Translations under genes and position numbers: made by a program
Assembly (NCBI GenBank): GCA_963706515.1
Contig: CAVPMW010000008.1
Location: 62,001-126,000 of the forward strand
Reading direction: 5' to 3'
Length of the DNA: 64,000 nucleotides
Source of the DNA: CAVPMW01 sp963706515
GTDB taxonomy: Bacteria > Chloroflexota > Anaerolineae > Anaerolineales > UBA4823
Shown here: positions 17,370 through 25,800 of the stretch, one piece after another
Numbering within the stretch: the stretch's first letter is position 1
Layout: each line of letters begins with the position of its first letter
Notes under the pieces: model-generated
Told to the model about the DNA's origin: nothing
Database searches by the model: none
The model's input: the letters and a program-made list of their open reading frames with translations, nothing else

Positions 17370-18131
17370 ATGCTGACGATCACGATTGCCAATCAAAAGG
17401 GCGGGGTAGGTAAGACTACTACGGCGGTCAATCTTGCCCATGGATTGGTCTTGCGCCATAAAAAAGTGCTGTTAATCGACCTGGATCCGCAGGGTCAATG
17501 TGCGTCCATTCTTGGACTGCGCCAGGAACCGGGTGTATTTAATTTGCTGGTCGCTGAGCTGCCAGCGAACCAGGTCGTCCGTTCGACAGATCGCCCAAAT
17601 CTGTATGTGATTTTAGGGGACCGGAAAACGGCGACTGCTCAAACCGTCTTAAGCGTTCAGCGCTCTTCGATTTCTTACACCTACGAACACCTGGTACAAC
17701 CCGAGCAAAATGAAGGCTACCATTATTTAATCATCGACACCTCTCCGAGCATAGGGGAGCTCCAGGAACAGGCATTATGGGCCGCCGACTGTGTGCTGAT
17801 CCCCGTATCCACGGATTATTTATCAACAGACGGTGTTTTTAGCATACAGACGAGCATCAAACGCATCCAGGACGAATTTAACTGGAAAGGTCATATCCTG
17901 GGGATTTTGCCAACCTTCTTTGATGATATTACCCGGGAGAGCCGGGCTACGCTTCAAGACTTGCAGCAGCGGTTTGGGAAGCTGGTCATGGACCCGATCC
18001 ACAGGGCAACTATCTTGCGCGAGTGCCCGGTCGAGGGAAAGACCATTTTCGAGCTGGATGCCGCCAGCCGGGCGGCGCGCGAGTATAACGCTCTGGTCGA
18101 TTATGTCTTGAGCTGGAAGGGTCATTCATAA
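17370..18131 (+). CDS. ParA/Soj-family ATPase without a ParB neighbour
   Basis: A 253-residue protein with the deviant Walker A KGGVGKTT at residues 10-17, a Walker A' IDLDPQGQ and a Walker B-like YLIIDTSPS. These are hallmarks of ParA-type ATPases, which dimerise on ATP and move over the nucleoid or a membrane. The length is normal and no N-terminal DNA-binding domain is present, as in chromosomal Soj. No parB or centromere-like repeat is visible. Orphan ParA proteins often position protein machines, so positioning of the export complex is a possible role, but this is inference. It ends at a strong terminator. Confidence 0.88.
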   Translation: MLTITIANQKGGVGKTTTAVNLAHGLVLRHKKVLLIDLDPQGQCASILGLRQEPGVFNLLVAELPANQVVRSTDRPNLYVILGDRKTATAQTVLSVQRSSISYTYEHLVQPEQNEGYHYLIIDTSPSIGELQEQALWAADCVLIPVSTDYLSTDGVFSIQTSIKRIQDEFNWKGHILGILPTFFDDITRESRATLQDLQQRFGKLVMDPIHRATILRECPVEGKTIFELDAASRAAREYNALVDYVLSWKGHS

Positions 18132-18150
18132 AAGACACTTTCTGAAATAA

Positions 18151-18186
18151 AAAAAACACCGGATGAAAAAATCTCCGGTGTTTTTT
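18151..18186. terminator. Bidirectional rho-independent terminator
   Basis: The 13-nt arms (18151-18163 and 18174-18186) are perfectly complementary and carry six A and six T at their outer ends. A longer T-rich run follows to about 18194. The element separates the convergent genes ending at 18131 (+) and 18204 (-). Confidence 0.88.
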
Positions 18187-18203
18187 ATTTTTTTGCCAGT
18201 GGG

Positions 18204-18776
18204 TTATGCCGCAACGCTCTCTGGGCTCTCGCTGCCAGATTTTCTCCGGCTGGGAGCTTTCTCAGCTTGATCTTTATCGTTTGCGGGTGGCGTGTTTTGG
18301 GTCTCGGCTGTAGGCGCCGCTGGAGGAGGCGCTGTCTTTGCCTCCTTAAGTGCTTGCCGTGACTTCCGGTACGCACCGCTGTAGACGACGATCGCTTCGG
18401 TAAACACCGGCACAATCATCGCCTGGTTGGCGAGTTTTCCCTCAACCAGGTCCTGCAAGTTGTACCCTAATGAAGCGGAATATTTATCCAGCGCGCGTGT
18501 GAAATCCTCAGCTTCCTGGGGTGAGAGCCCAGCCACCCAGGTTTTAAAATCATCCGGGAACAGACTTGCCCCGCTGCCGGCTACCCAGGCAACAAATTCG
18601 TTGCCGGTTTTACCTCTGCCGAGGGTCGTCTGCCACCAGCCAGCTGCCTTGCCTGCCACATCCTTCGTGCCGCTGGAGACTGCCCCTGCCGCAGAATCGA
18701 TCGGCTTGCTGAATCTGCTCTTGGCAATTGCATAGCCAATGACACCGGCTATTAGAGCGAAAATGATCAGCTCCAT
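18204..18776 (-). CDS. Membrane-anchored protein of unknown function, paralogue B
   Basis: A 190-residue protein homologous along its whole length to the one at 8168-8689: MELII start, transmembrane helix at about 2-20, FPDDFKTWV core, SLGYNLQDL, a VVYSGAYRKSRQALKEAK helix, a Pro/Ala-rich tail and PSRRK. It differs by a longer linker after the helix and a more acidic tail. The pair flanks the peptide-export block on both sides and is in the same orientation. No known domain or catalytic motif was recognised. The conserved helical core could be a protein-binding module; partner unknown. Confidence 0.75.
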   Translation of the reverse strand: MELIIFALIAGVIGYAIAKSRFSKPIDSAAGAVSSGTKDVAGKAAGWWQTTLGRGKTGNEFVAWVAGSGASLFPDDFKTWVAGLSPQEAEDFTRALDKYSASLGYNLQDLVEGKLANQAMIVPVFTEAIVVYSGAYRKSRQALKEAKTAPPPAAPTAETQNTPPANDKDQAEKAPSRRKSGSESPESVAA

Positions 18777-18823
18777 GAAAAACCTCCTCTGAATAATAAA
18801 GTTTCAGTCTTGTTTCTGGATAG

Positions 18824-18901
18824 TCAGGACTTTGCTTTCCGGCGGGTCCCTATAAAGTAGCCAATTCCTAAGGCGATTAACAGCATTATGATCAAGTACA
18901 T
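18824..18901 (-). CDS. 25-residue single-helix membrane microprotein
   Basis: A short frame with an ATG at 18901 and a GAGG ribosome site 6 bp upstream. The product is almost entirely one transmembrane helix (MYLIIMLLIALGIGYFIGTR) followed by a basic tail RKAKS. It resembles the N-terminal anchor of its neighbour at 18204-18776 (M-LII---I---IGY-I---R), which points to a duplicated or free-standing version of the same anchor. It lies 47 bp upstream of that gene on the same strand and could be co-transcribed. Codon structure and ribosome site support it; expression is unproven. Confidence 0.5.
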   Translation of the reverse strand: MYLIIMLLIALGIGYFIGTRRKAKS

Positions 18902-19048
18902 GGTTAACCTCGTTATTGACTCGGTTTTGGACGGCTCCAGGTCGAACGGATTATAACATATAAGGATTGCTGAACTCGCCACGCGTGGTCTCGGTCATAC
19001 GCCGACGAATCAAACCGCCGAAAGTATTTGTATAATCAATCGCGAAGT

Positions 19049-20236
19049 TCAAGGACGCGCCGTCGCCGTAGGTGTGGCAGTCGGGGCAGGAGTAGGGGTG
19101 AGCACACCAGGAATGGAAACTGGCAGCGTCGAAGTGATCGTAGAAGTGATGGTTGAAGTCGGCGGCAAGCTGCTTCCGGGAACAGCTCCACTCTCACCGC
19201 CCAATCCCAGGTCAGGCAGCGAAAGCAGCAGGGGATTATTATTGGGTACGAGCATCACTTTTATTCCAGGCCCAAGCTTATCAATATAGCGATAAGTAAG
19301 CAGGTTTGGATTCTTCTCGAGGATATCATTGATCAATTGTAAAGCCTGCGCTTCGGCTTGCGCTTTGAGCAGGATAACCTGCGCGTCAGCCTGACCTTTC
19401 AGGACGGTTGCATCTGCCTGGCCTTGAGCCTCCAGGCGAGATTTATCCCGCTGTCCTTCGGCCAGTTTGCGTATTTGTTCCGCCTCGAACTCGCGCATGG
19501 TCTGCTGCTGCTCGGCGACCTGCTTCGACTCGACGGCAGACGCATATTGGTCAGAAAAGCCGATATTGCGCAGCAAGAAGCGGTCGAGGATAAATCCTTT
19601 TTCGGCAAATGCGTTTTTCAGCTCTTCTTGAAGGTCAGCTTCCAGGTTCACCCGTTTCGAGCTGTTCACCTCATCGGCTGTATATTGAGATACCTGCGTG
19701 CGGACAACTCCGCGAATTACCGGGCGGATGAAATTATCCAGGTAGTGATTCTGGAAGTCGATATGGACCCGGATCGCCTCGTTGGGGTCGATCTTGAAAA
19801 TAATCGACGTGTCCAGGTAGACTGCCTGCCCATCGGAGGTCCTGGCTGCGATAGAATCGTCGCCTGGCTTGGTCCCCTCGAGTGGTTCGGTCGACATTGT
19901 ATAGGTCTGCCAGGAGATTGGATAGGTTGCCACACTCTCCGCCAGCGGGAATATCCAGTGCAGGCCCGAGTGCAAAGGTTCCTGGCGATACCCATCCCGG
20001 TTGATTAGGGAGATCACCACGCCCACTTCCTGAGGCTGGACGAAGACCAGGCTGGCGCTCAAAAGAGACAATGCCACTGCGACCACGAAGGCAATGATAA
20101 CGCGCCGGGTGGTCAGTGCCTTTGCGGCATTCCGGATCCCACCGGTTTGAAAAGCCTGGAAAGCCAGATAAGCTACCAGCAGTGCAAAGATTGCCCAGGC
20201 GATTGCAGAAAGAGCATTGAGAAGATTATCGAGCAT
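19049..20236 (-). CDS. SPFH/prohibitin-domain membrane protein
   Basis: A 395-residue protein with two hydrophobic helices (about residues 8-30 and 46-66). An SPFH/band-7 domain follows (about 66-255; GVV-S--NRDGY--EPL-SGLHW-FPL, then a strand-rich core). An Ala/Gln/Glu-rich coiled coil covers about 245-305. The last 60 residues are a Ser/Thr/Pro-rich disordered tail. Prohibitin-type proteins form large rings on membranes and organise microdomains or proteases. The length is typical apart from the tail. Neither neighbour is functionally linked in an obvious way. The start at 20236 has only a weak ribosome site. Confidence 0.88.
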   Translation of the reverse strand: MLDNLLNALSAIAWAIFALLVAYLAFQAFQTGGIRNAAKALTTRRVIIAFVVAVALSLLSASLVFVQPQEVGVVISLINRDGYRQEPLHSGLHWIFPLAESVATYPISWQTYTMSTEPLEGTKPGDDSIAARTSDGQAVYLDTSIIFKIDPNEAIRVHIDFQNHYLDNFIRPVIRGVVRTQVSQYTADEVNSSKRVNLEADLQEELKNAFAEKGFILDRFLLRNIGFSDQYASAVESKQVAEQQQTMREFEAEQIRKLAEGQRDKSRLEAQGQADATVLKGQADAQVILLKAQAEAQALQLINDILEKNPNLLTYRYIDKLGPGIKVMLVPNNNPLLLSLPDLGLGGESGAVPGSSLPPTSTITSTITSTLPVSIPGVLTPTPAPTATPTATARP

Positions 20237-20518
20237 AGCTTATACTCATATGGGGAAATTATTTTTGTTGATTGTAATTTAGTCCATGATCGACGATGAT
20301 CTTTATTATATATGCATTGCCCCGAGCGACGGGTTTCAAACAACCCACCCGAGAAAAATTCAGTCAAATGACTTATTTAAAGCTTGAATGGACATCCCCT
20401 AAATGGATTAATTTTGCAAATCCGGTGTAGTAGAAGGTTTTTGTCGAGTAAAATGGAAGCTGGTACATGGATATTTTAAAGCTAGCCGGAGTAATAAACT
20501 TAGAGGAGAGATCAGGCA

Positions 20519-20836
20519 ATGAAGGTTCGCACTAATCTAATATCCGGTGCTCTACTGGAAAAAACCGGGAGGGTCCTCGACCAGGGTGCACAGCAAGTAA
20601 TACAAACCGTCAAGCTAGCGAGCCAGCAGGCAGACCAGGTATCGACAGGTTTCCTGCGCAGATCGTCAGCAATATATCGCTGCCTTGAGCAGCAGCTTGA
20701 AATAATCTATTCACCCAAACTGTACCCATTGAAATTGGGCAGAACTATCCCGAGAGAAGCCTTTAATAATAAGTTTTTGGCACGGACAAGCGGTAATAGC
20801 CTGTCCGTGCCTTTGTATATATCCATATGTATATAG
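20519..20836 (+). CDS. Possible small peptide gene with MKV-type N-terminus
   Basis: The frame starts with ATGAAGGTT like the peptide gene at 14728 and has a GGAGAG ribosome region. The N-terminus MKVRTNLISGALLE recalls MKVKSGLRAGTGLGD, and residues 10-45 look like a real amphipathic helix. The last third is less protein-like, and a strong hairpin (20779-20811) lies inside it. The true stop may therefore be earlier: a single-base shift near 20659 would give a stop at 20686-20688. It could be a second cargo peptide for the nearby exporter, a decayed copy, or chance. Confidence is limited. Confidence 0.4.
   Translation: MKVRTNLISGALLEKTGRVLDQGAQQVIQTVKLASQQADQVSTGFLRRSSAIYRCLEQQLEIIYSPKLYPLKLGRTIPREAFNNKFLARTSGNSLSVPLYISICI
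20779..20816 (+). terminator. Probable rho-independent terminator
   Basis: Ten-nucleotide perfect arms (20779-20788 and 20802-20811, GC-rich) around a 13-nt loop are followed by TTTG. It falls inside the last codons of the frame at 20519-20836, which casts doubt on the end of that frame. Confidence 0.55.
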
Positions 20837-21699
20837 ATATAGCCTATCCGATTTGCAAGGATTGATTTACATAATATTAACATTAGGTTATATATTTATC
20901 ACGGTCTTATCACGGGTGCTATTTATACTTGGATTATCAAGCGAGGCTGCAGCAGAGCTCAATTATGCATCTTCGCTTACTACCCCGGAGAATCTTCGGG
21001 GATCCCGGAAAGTTCCGTCTGGGGGTATAAGCGGTCTGGTCGTGGGAAAAAAAGGTTCTCCGGGGACCAACATTGTCCTCAAAATACATAAATCAGGTCT
21101 GAATTGACCTGACTGGAGGTAACTTAACTTCACGATTTGCGTTATATATAAAAGCAGAGATCTGTACATAATAAAATATTTAACTTTTACTTAACAATTA
21201 CTTAACAGAAACTGGCCTTATGGCATTGACCGAACATTTCCAATCTGATACTATCTATGGGTTATACGGCCAATTTGATCGTCTTAGTGATCTTAGAACG
21301 GGCTGGTGAGTGGGAATTCTCCGATATAGGCGTCTCAAGACCGGCCTGATACCGATCAAGATTGTAAATATAAACCAGTTTATTTAACGGCCGCCCTATC
21401 CGGTCAAGGGTTCATCCGCAAGCCAACGATTATGATCGAGGACGCCAGCCGGCATGCAACATGAGCAGTTTACCAAGGACCATCCCATAATTTAGCTGGT
21501 GTAAGCGTGGGTATCTGGTACCTCAGAGCCCTGGTTCTTGAAGCGATTGTCGACGGATTATCGGCGAAGTGGATCAGATCGGTAGACTATGGGTGAATCA
21601 TTTGATTTATATGGACGAATTTGCGAAAACCGTAGTTACGACACATCGAGATAGCATTGAGATCAACAAGTCGTTGTAAACTACAGGAGTAAACCGCTC
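20837..21699. other. 863-bp gap without a supported gene; structured leader region
   Basis: A short frame at 20853-21107 starts with TTG and has no supporting features, so I do not call it. Inverted repeats cluster at 20939-21112. One pairs an AAGCGA arm at about 20939 with TCGCTT at about 20972. Another is a 10-nt perfect pair (20983-20992 with 21056-21065) whose left arm can also pair locally with CGGGG near 20996-21000. A third is a hairpin at 21093-21099/21106-21112. Mutually exclusive stems before a long operon suggest a regulatory leader RNA, but no known riboswitch class was matched. From 21113 to 21699 I see only AT-rich sequence and the AGGAG ribosome site of the next gene. Confidence 0.4.
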
Positions 21700-23208
21700 A
21701 TGCAAAGGTCAGCATCGCTAGAATCATTACTGATGACCCCGCAGGCATTGCGGATTCAGAAAGCTTCCATTGCCATCCCCCGCCGGCGGCAGTGGCAGTT
21801 ATTCATTGCTTCATTAATATTGATGGATTTTATAATGATCGGCGTGGGATTCCGTGCGGCGTATTTCTTCCGCTTCGAACTTAGCCTGCCGCTTTTCGTC
21901 CAGGATGCGTTCTCGTCGGTAGTGTTTTATCGCACGTTGGTGATGATCCTGATCCCGGTGTGGATTGCAATTTTTGCCCTGCTCGGTCTCTACAACCGCA
22001 AATACCTCCTGGGCGGCACACGCGAATACGCCCTGGTTTTCGATGGTACTCTGATCGGGGTAATTGTGCTGATTGCGGCCAGCTTCTTCGTTACCGAATT
22101 CGTCTTCGCCCGTGCCTGGTTGATCCTGGCATTTTTCCTGACATTTCTGTGCGTCATCTTTGGGCGCTTTGTCTTGCGCCGCACGGTTTATCAGCTGCGC
22201 CAGTTGGGATACTTCCTTTCGCCGGCGCTCATCGTTGGGGCGAATACAGAAGGTTTTTCACTGGCAGAACAGCTCTTGAGCTGGCGCTTTTCCGGTTTGC
22301 ATATTTTTGGCTTTGTAGATAAGAAGTTCCCCGTAGGTACGCTTGTCTACAAAGACCTCTATACGCTCGGTTCTGTTGAGCAGCTGTATCAGATCGTCAA
22401 CAAATATAATATCGAGGAAATCATCCTGGCGAGCAGCGCGTTTACCACCCGGGACAACCTGTTGGAGATATTCAAAACCTACGGTGTAGCCAAGGACGTC
22501 AACGTACGCATGTCCTCGGGTTTGTATGAGGTCATCACTACCGGGCTTACCGTGAAAGAGTACGCCAATGTCCCCCTGGTTGGCATCAACCAGGTGCGCC
22601 TGTCTGGCATCGACCAGGCGATGAAGATGATCATGGATTATACTTTGACCATTCCGGGGCTGATTTTGATTGCTCCAGTCCTGTTAATTATCGCTCTGTT
22701 AGTCAAGCTGGATTCACCCGGACCGGTAATCCACAAGCGCCGGGTGATGGGTGTGAATGGCAGAGAATTTTATGCCTTGAAGTTTCGCACGATGTATGTG
22801 AATGGGGACGAAATTCTCGAGGTATATCCTGGATTGAAAGAAGAGCTTGCGCTGAACCAGAAGCTCAAGTATGATCCGCGGGTTACGCGTATAGGGAAAG
22901 TCCTCAGGAAGTTAAGCTTGGACGAGCTTCCCCAATTTATCAATGTAATCAAAGGCGATATGTCACTGGTAGGACCGCGAATGATCACCTGCAGCGAGTT
23001 GGGTAAATACAGCCAATGGGACATCAATCTGCTCACGGTCCGGCCGGGAATTACCGGCCTCTGGCAGGTAAGTGGGCGCTCAGATGTTTCTTATGAGCAG
23101 CGCGTCAGTTATGATATGTCGTACATCCGTAATTGGAGCATCTGGTTGGACATTCAGCTGCTCCTCCAGACAATACCTGCAGTCATCCATCGCCGGGGTG
23201 CATACTAA
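21700..23208 (+). CDS. Undecaprenyl-phosphate sugar-1-phosphate transferase (exopolysaccharide priming enzyme)
   Basis: A 502-residue polyprenyl glycosylphosphotransferase. The N-terminus has about four membrane helices (residues 30-160), followed by a CoA-binding-like Rossmann region (about 170-290). The catalytic domain (about 305-502) carries an amphipathic entry helix, KRRVMG-NGREF-ALKFRTM, the LRKLSLDELPQ-INV-KGDMSLVGPR core and a RPGITGLWQV-GR segment. These enzymes move a sugar-1-phosphate from a nucleotide sugar to undecaprenyl phosphate and so start a surface polymer. The AGGAG site is well placed. It heads a run of polysaccharide genes, as is common. The sugar specificity cannot be read from sequence. 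Confidence 0.92.
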   Translation: MQRSASLESLLMTPQALRIQKASIAIPRRRQWQLFIASLILMDFIMIGVGFRAAYFFRFELSLPLFVQDAFSSVVFYRTLVMILIPVWIAIFALLGLYNRKYLLGGTREYALVFDGTLIGVIVLIAASFFVTEFVFARAWLILAFFLTFLCVIFGRFVLRRTVYQLRQLGYFLSPALIVGANTEGFSLAEQLLSWRFSGLHIFGFVDKKFPVGTLVYKDLYTLGSVEQLYQIVNKYNIEEIILASSAFTTRDNLLEIFKTYGVAKDVNVRMSSGLYEVITTGLTVKEYANVPLVGINQVRLSGIDQAMKMIMDYTLTIPGLILIAPVLLIIALLVKLDSPGPVIHKRRVMGVNGREFYALKFRTMYVNGDEILEVYPGLKEELALNQKLKYDPRVTRIGKVLRKLSLDELPQFINVIKGDMSLVGPRMITCSELGKYSQWDINLLTVRPGITGLWQVSGRSDVSYEQRVSYDMSYIRNWSIWLDIQLLLQTIPAVIHRRGAY

Positions 23209-23241
23209 CCGCAGGTAACCTCCAAAGGTAAGGAGAGTCGA

Positions 23242-24174
23242 ATGAAGGTTTTAGTAACCGGCGGAGCCGGATTTATTGGTTCGCATGTCGTTGACCTGTA
23301 TATTCAGGCTGGGTACGACGTGGTTGTTGTGGACGATCTTTCAACAGGACGTCCAAGCAACCTGAATCCAGCAGCGCGTTTTTACCAGGTAGACGTACGC
23401 AGCCCGGAGCTGGCGCAAGTATTCTTAGCAGAGCGGCCAGATTTTATCAACCATCACGCCGCTCAGATGGACGTGCGCCGCTCGGTAGCCGACCCACTCT
23501 TCGATGCCTCGGTGAACGTGCTCGGCTCGATCAACCTGCTGGAGAATGCCCGTCAGTACGGCGTTAAGCACATCGTTTATATATCCACCGGCGGGGCTGT
23601 TTATGGCGAGCCAGAATACCTGCCTTGTGATGAGAACCACCCGATCAACCCAATTTGCCCGTACGGAGCGAGCAAACATACCTTCGAGCACTACTTATAT
23701 ATGTACAAGGAAATTTACGGTCAGGAGTATACCGTTATCCGGTATCCCAATGTTTACGGACCTCGCCAGGACCCGAACGGTGAGGCGGGGGTAGTCGCCA
23801 TTTTCACGCGGCAGATGCTGCGCGGGGAGCAGGTAACCATCAACGGCGATGGCGGGCAAGAGCGAGATTTTGTTTACGTTGGTGATTGCGCACGCGCCAA
23901 CCTGTTGGCGCTTACCGTACCCCATGAGAGCGGGATCTTCAACCTCGGAAGTGGTAAGGGGACGAACATCAATGAGATCTTTTCCACCTTGAAGGAGATC
24001 ACCCGCTATCCCGGACAGGTGTTGCACGGTCCGGCAAAACTGGGTGAGACGCGTAAAATATACCTGGATGCGCATAAGGCAGGCCAGGTGTTGGGTTGGG
24101 AGCCGACAGTGGGCTTATCGGCTGGTTTGAAACTGACCGTTGAGTATTTTCAGACGGCGGAGCAGTTCGCTTGA
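23242..24174 (+). CDS. NAD-dependent sugar-nucleotide epimerase/dehydratase (GalE-like)
   Basis: A 310-residue extended short-chain dehydrogenase. The NAD-binding GGAGFIGS lies at residues 7-14, an Asp follows at strand 2 (VVVDDLSTG), and the catalytic set is S115/T116 with Y141-x-x-x-K145 (YGASK). The NVYGPRQ and GDG-Q-RDFVYV-D segments are typical of UDP-glucose 4-epimerase and related enzymes. It should supply a nucleotide sugar (for example a galactose or uronic-acid form) to the glycosyltransferases nearby. Exact substrate is uncertain. It follows the priming enzyme by 33 bp, and its stop codon overlaps the TTG start of the next gene. Confidence 0.9.
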   Translation: MKVLVTGGAGFIGSHVVDLYIQAGYDVVVVDDLSTGRPSNLNPAARFYQVDVRSPELAQVFLAERPDFINHHAAQMDVRRSVADPLFDASVNVLGSINLLENARQYGVKHIVYISTGGAVYGEPEYLPCDENHPINPICPYGASKHTFEHYLYMYKEIYGQEYTVIRYPNVYGPRQDPNGEAGVVAIFTRQMLRGEQVTINGDGGQERDFVYVGDCARANLLALTVPHESGIFNLGSGKGTNINEIFSTLKEITRYPGQVLHGPAKLGETRKIYLDAHKAGQVLGWEPTVGLSAGLKLTVEYFQTAEQFA

Positions 24175-25160
24175 TCATCATCCAGACGCCATTGCGGATC
24201 AGCCTGTTCGGCGGTGGGACAGACTTCGCCTCGTACTACCGGCTCGATGGGGGAGCTGTCCTCACTTCAGCCATCGATAAATATATATTCATCACGGTGA
24301 AACCGCGTTTTGATCAAAAGCTGCGCGTCGGCTACACCCATACCGAAATGGTTGACCACGTCGATGAGCTACAACACGAATTGATCCGGGAAGCGCTGCG
24401 CAAGACAGGCATTTCGGCAGGCATCGAAATCACCACGATGGGCGATATCCCTTCAGCCGGTTCGGGATTGGGCTCCTCCAGCACGGTAACGGTCGGCTCT
24501 CTGCACGCTCTGTATACTCTCCTGGGGGAGATCGTTCCGGCAGAACGCCTGGCACGCGAAGCCTGCGAGATCGAGATCGATATTCTAAAAAAGCCGATCG
24601 GCATCCAGGACCAGTTTATTTCCGCATATGGCGGTCTGCGCCTCCTGGAGATCAGCCCGGATGGGTGCGTCTGCTCAAAAAGGCTTGAACTAACTCCAGC
24701 GGTCAGACGGCGCCTGAACGAGAATTTGCTGCTGTTCTTCACCGGAGTTACCAGGAATTCCGGGGATATTTTGAGCGAGCAGCAACGGAATATAGGCGAA
24801 CGATTGCCTGTGTTGCACGAGCTTAAGGGCATGGCCTACCTGGCATTTCATGAGCTGCAAGCTGGAAATGCTGATGCAATCGGTGAATTGCTGCACGAGA
24901 GCTGGGAGCTGAAGAAGCGCCTGGCCAGCCAGATCAGCAACTCGCTGATCGACGAGATCTATAGCGCAGCCAGAAAAGCCGGCGCAGTGGGTGGAAAGAT
25001 TACCGGGGCAGGCGGCGGAGGCTTTTTCTTGTTCTATTGCCCGCATGAAAAACAGGAAGAGCTACGCACGGTGCTTCATCAGTTTCAGGAGCTGCCTTTC
25101 GCCCTGGAACATGATGGCAGTAAGGTGATTTTCAACTATCACCGTTCAGCAGATCAATGA
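24171..25160 (+). CDS. hddA: GHMP sugar kinase, D-glycero-D-manno-heptose 7-phosphate kinase-like
   Basis: A 329-residue kinase that begins with TTG overlapping the previous stop (TTGA). The start is fixed by the family N-terminus (MII-TPLRISLFGGGTDF). The ATP loop PSAGSGLGSSST and the C-terminal KITGAGGGGFFLFY motif identify the GHMP family, and the GGGTD beginning is typical of HddA-type heptose kinases. The expected reaction is phosphorylation of heptose 7-phosphate at C1. A GmhA-like isomerase follows 13 bp downstream and a GmhB-like phosphatase faces it, which supports the heptose assignment. The symbol rests on family resemblance and context. Confidence 0.82.
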   Translation: MIIIQTPLRISLFGGGTDFASYYRLDGGAVLTSAIDKYIFITVKPRFDQKLRVGYTHTEMVDHVDELQHELIREALRKTGISAGIEITTMGDIPSAGSGLGSSSTVTVGSLHALYTLLGEIVPAERLAREACEIEIDILKKPIGIQDQFISAYGGLRLLEISPDGCVCSKRLELTPAVRRRLNENLLLFFTGVTRNSGDILSEQQRNIGERLPVLHELKGMAYLAFHELQAGNADAIGELLHESWELKKRLASQISNSLIDEIYSAARKAGAVGGKITGAGGGGFFLFYCPHEKQEELRTVLHQFQELPFALEHDGSKVIFNYHRSADQ

Positions 25161-25173
25161 GGCGGTCAGGACT

Positions 25174-25800
25174 ATGGACATGAGCGATACTATTACCAGT
25201 TACTTGTCAGGATTGCAGGATACCCTGGGCAAATTGCCGCATAAAGATATACAGCAGGTAATCGATGCCCTCGCTCTCGCTCGCCAGGAGAGAAGACAGA
25301 TCTTTATCATGGGAAATGGGGGAAGTGCTGCAACTGCTTCTCATTTTATGTGTGATCTGGCGAAGAACACCCGCAATGCTGCGCTGCCTCACTTTCGGGT
25401 GATTGCATTGACGGATAATGTTCCAGTATTTTCTGCCCTGGCGAATGACGAGGGCTATGATAACGTCTTTGCCGGGCAGCTGGCAAATCTCGTGCAGCCT
25501 GGAGATATCGTCATCGGGATTTCCGCCAGCGGGAGATCATCGAATGTATTGAAGGCCATCGAACTGGCGAACCAGGCAGGCGCTCGAACGATCGGGTTTA
25601 CGGGTTTCGATGGCGGGCAATTGCGCCAAATGGTGGATATTCAGGTACATGTACCCAGTGATTGTATCGAGTTCGTCGAGGACATCCACCTTGTTCTGGA
25701 GCATATGATCACCAAAGCCTTGAAGGAGACAGACAGAGAACTTATCTCTACCGGTCTTTTTAGCGACAGAGCAGATGATCCGTCCGGTGTAGAGTGTTGA
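25174..25800 (+). CDS. gmhA: SIS-domain sugar isomerase, sedoheptulose 7-phosphate isomerase-like
   Basis: A 208-residue single SIS-domain protein with the phosphosugar loop GNGGSAATASHF-CDL at about residues 46-62 and a second binding segment ISASGRSSNVLKA. GmhA converts sedoheptulose 7-phosphate to D-glycero-D-manno-heptose 7-phosphate, the first step towards nucleotide-activated heptose. Length and spacing match the family. The last codons overlap the end of the opposing GmhB-like gene by 41 bp. No hddC-type nucleotidyltransferase is visible nearby to finish the pathway. Confidence 0.85.
   Translation: MDMSDTITSYLSGLQDTLGKLPHKDIQQVIDALALARQERRQIFIMGNGGSAATASHFMCDLAKNTRNAALPHFRVIALTDNVPVFSALANDEGYDNVFAGQLANLVQPGDIVIGISASGRSSNVLKAIELANQAGARTIGFTGFDGGQLRQMVDIQVHVPSDCIEFVEDIHLVLEHMITKALKETDRELISTGLFSDRADDPSGVEC

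Noticed and set aside
19358..20008. 216-codon plus-strand frame opposite the SPFH gene
   Set aside because: Antisense to a clear SPFH domain; the product shows no recognisable motif.
21001..21064. Resemblance of GTTCCGTCTGG...GTCTGGTC to a ykkC/guanidine-I riboswitch
   Set aside because: Only short pieces match; the invariant core segments and pairing pattern are not in order.
20853..21107. 84-codon frame with a hydrophobic N-terminus
   Set aside because: TTG start, no ribosome site at a useful distance, coincides with the inverted-repeat cluster, and the second half looks like translated structured RNA.
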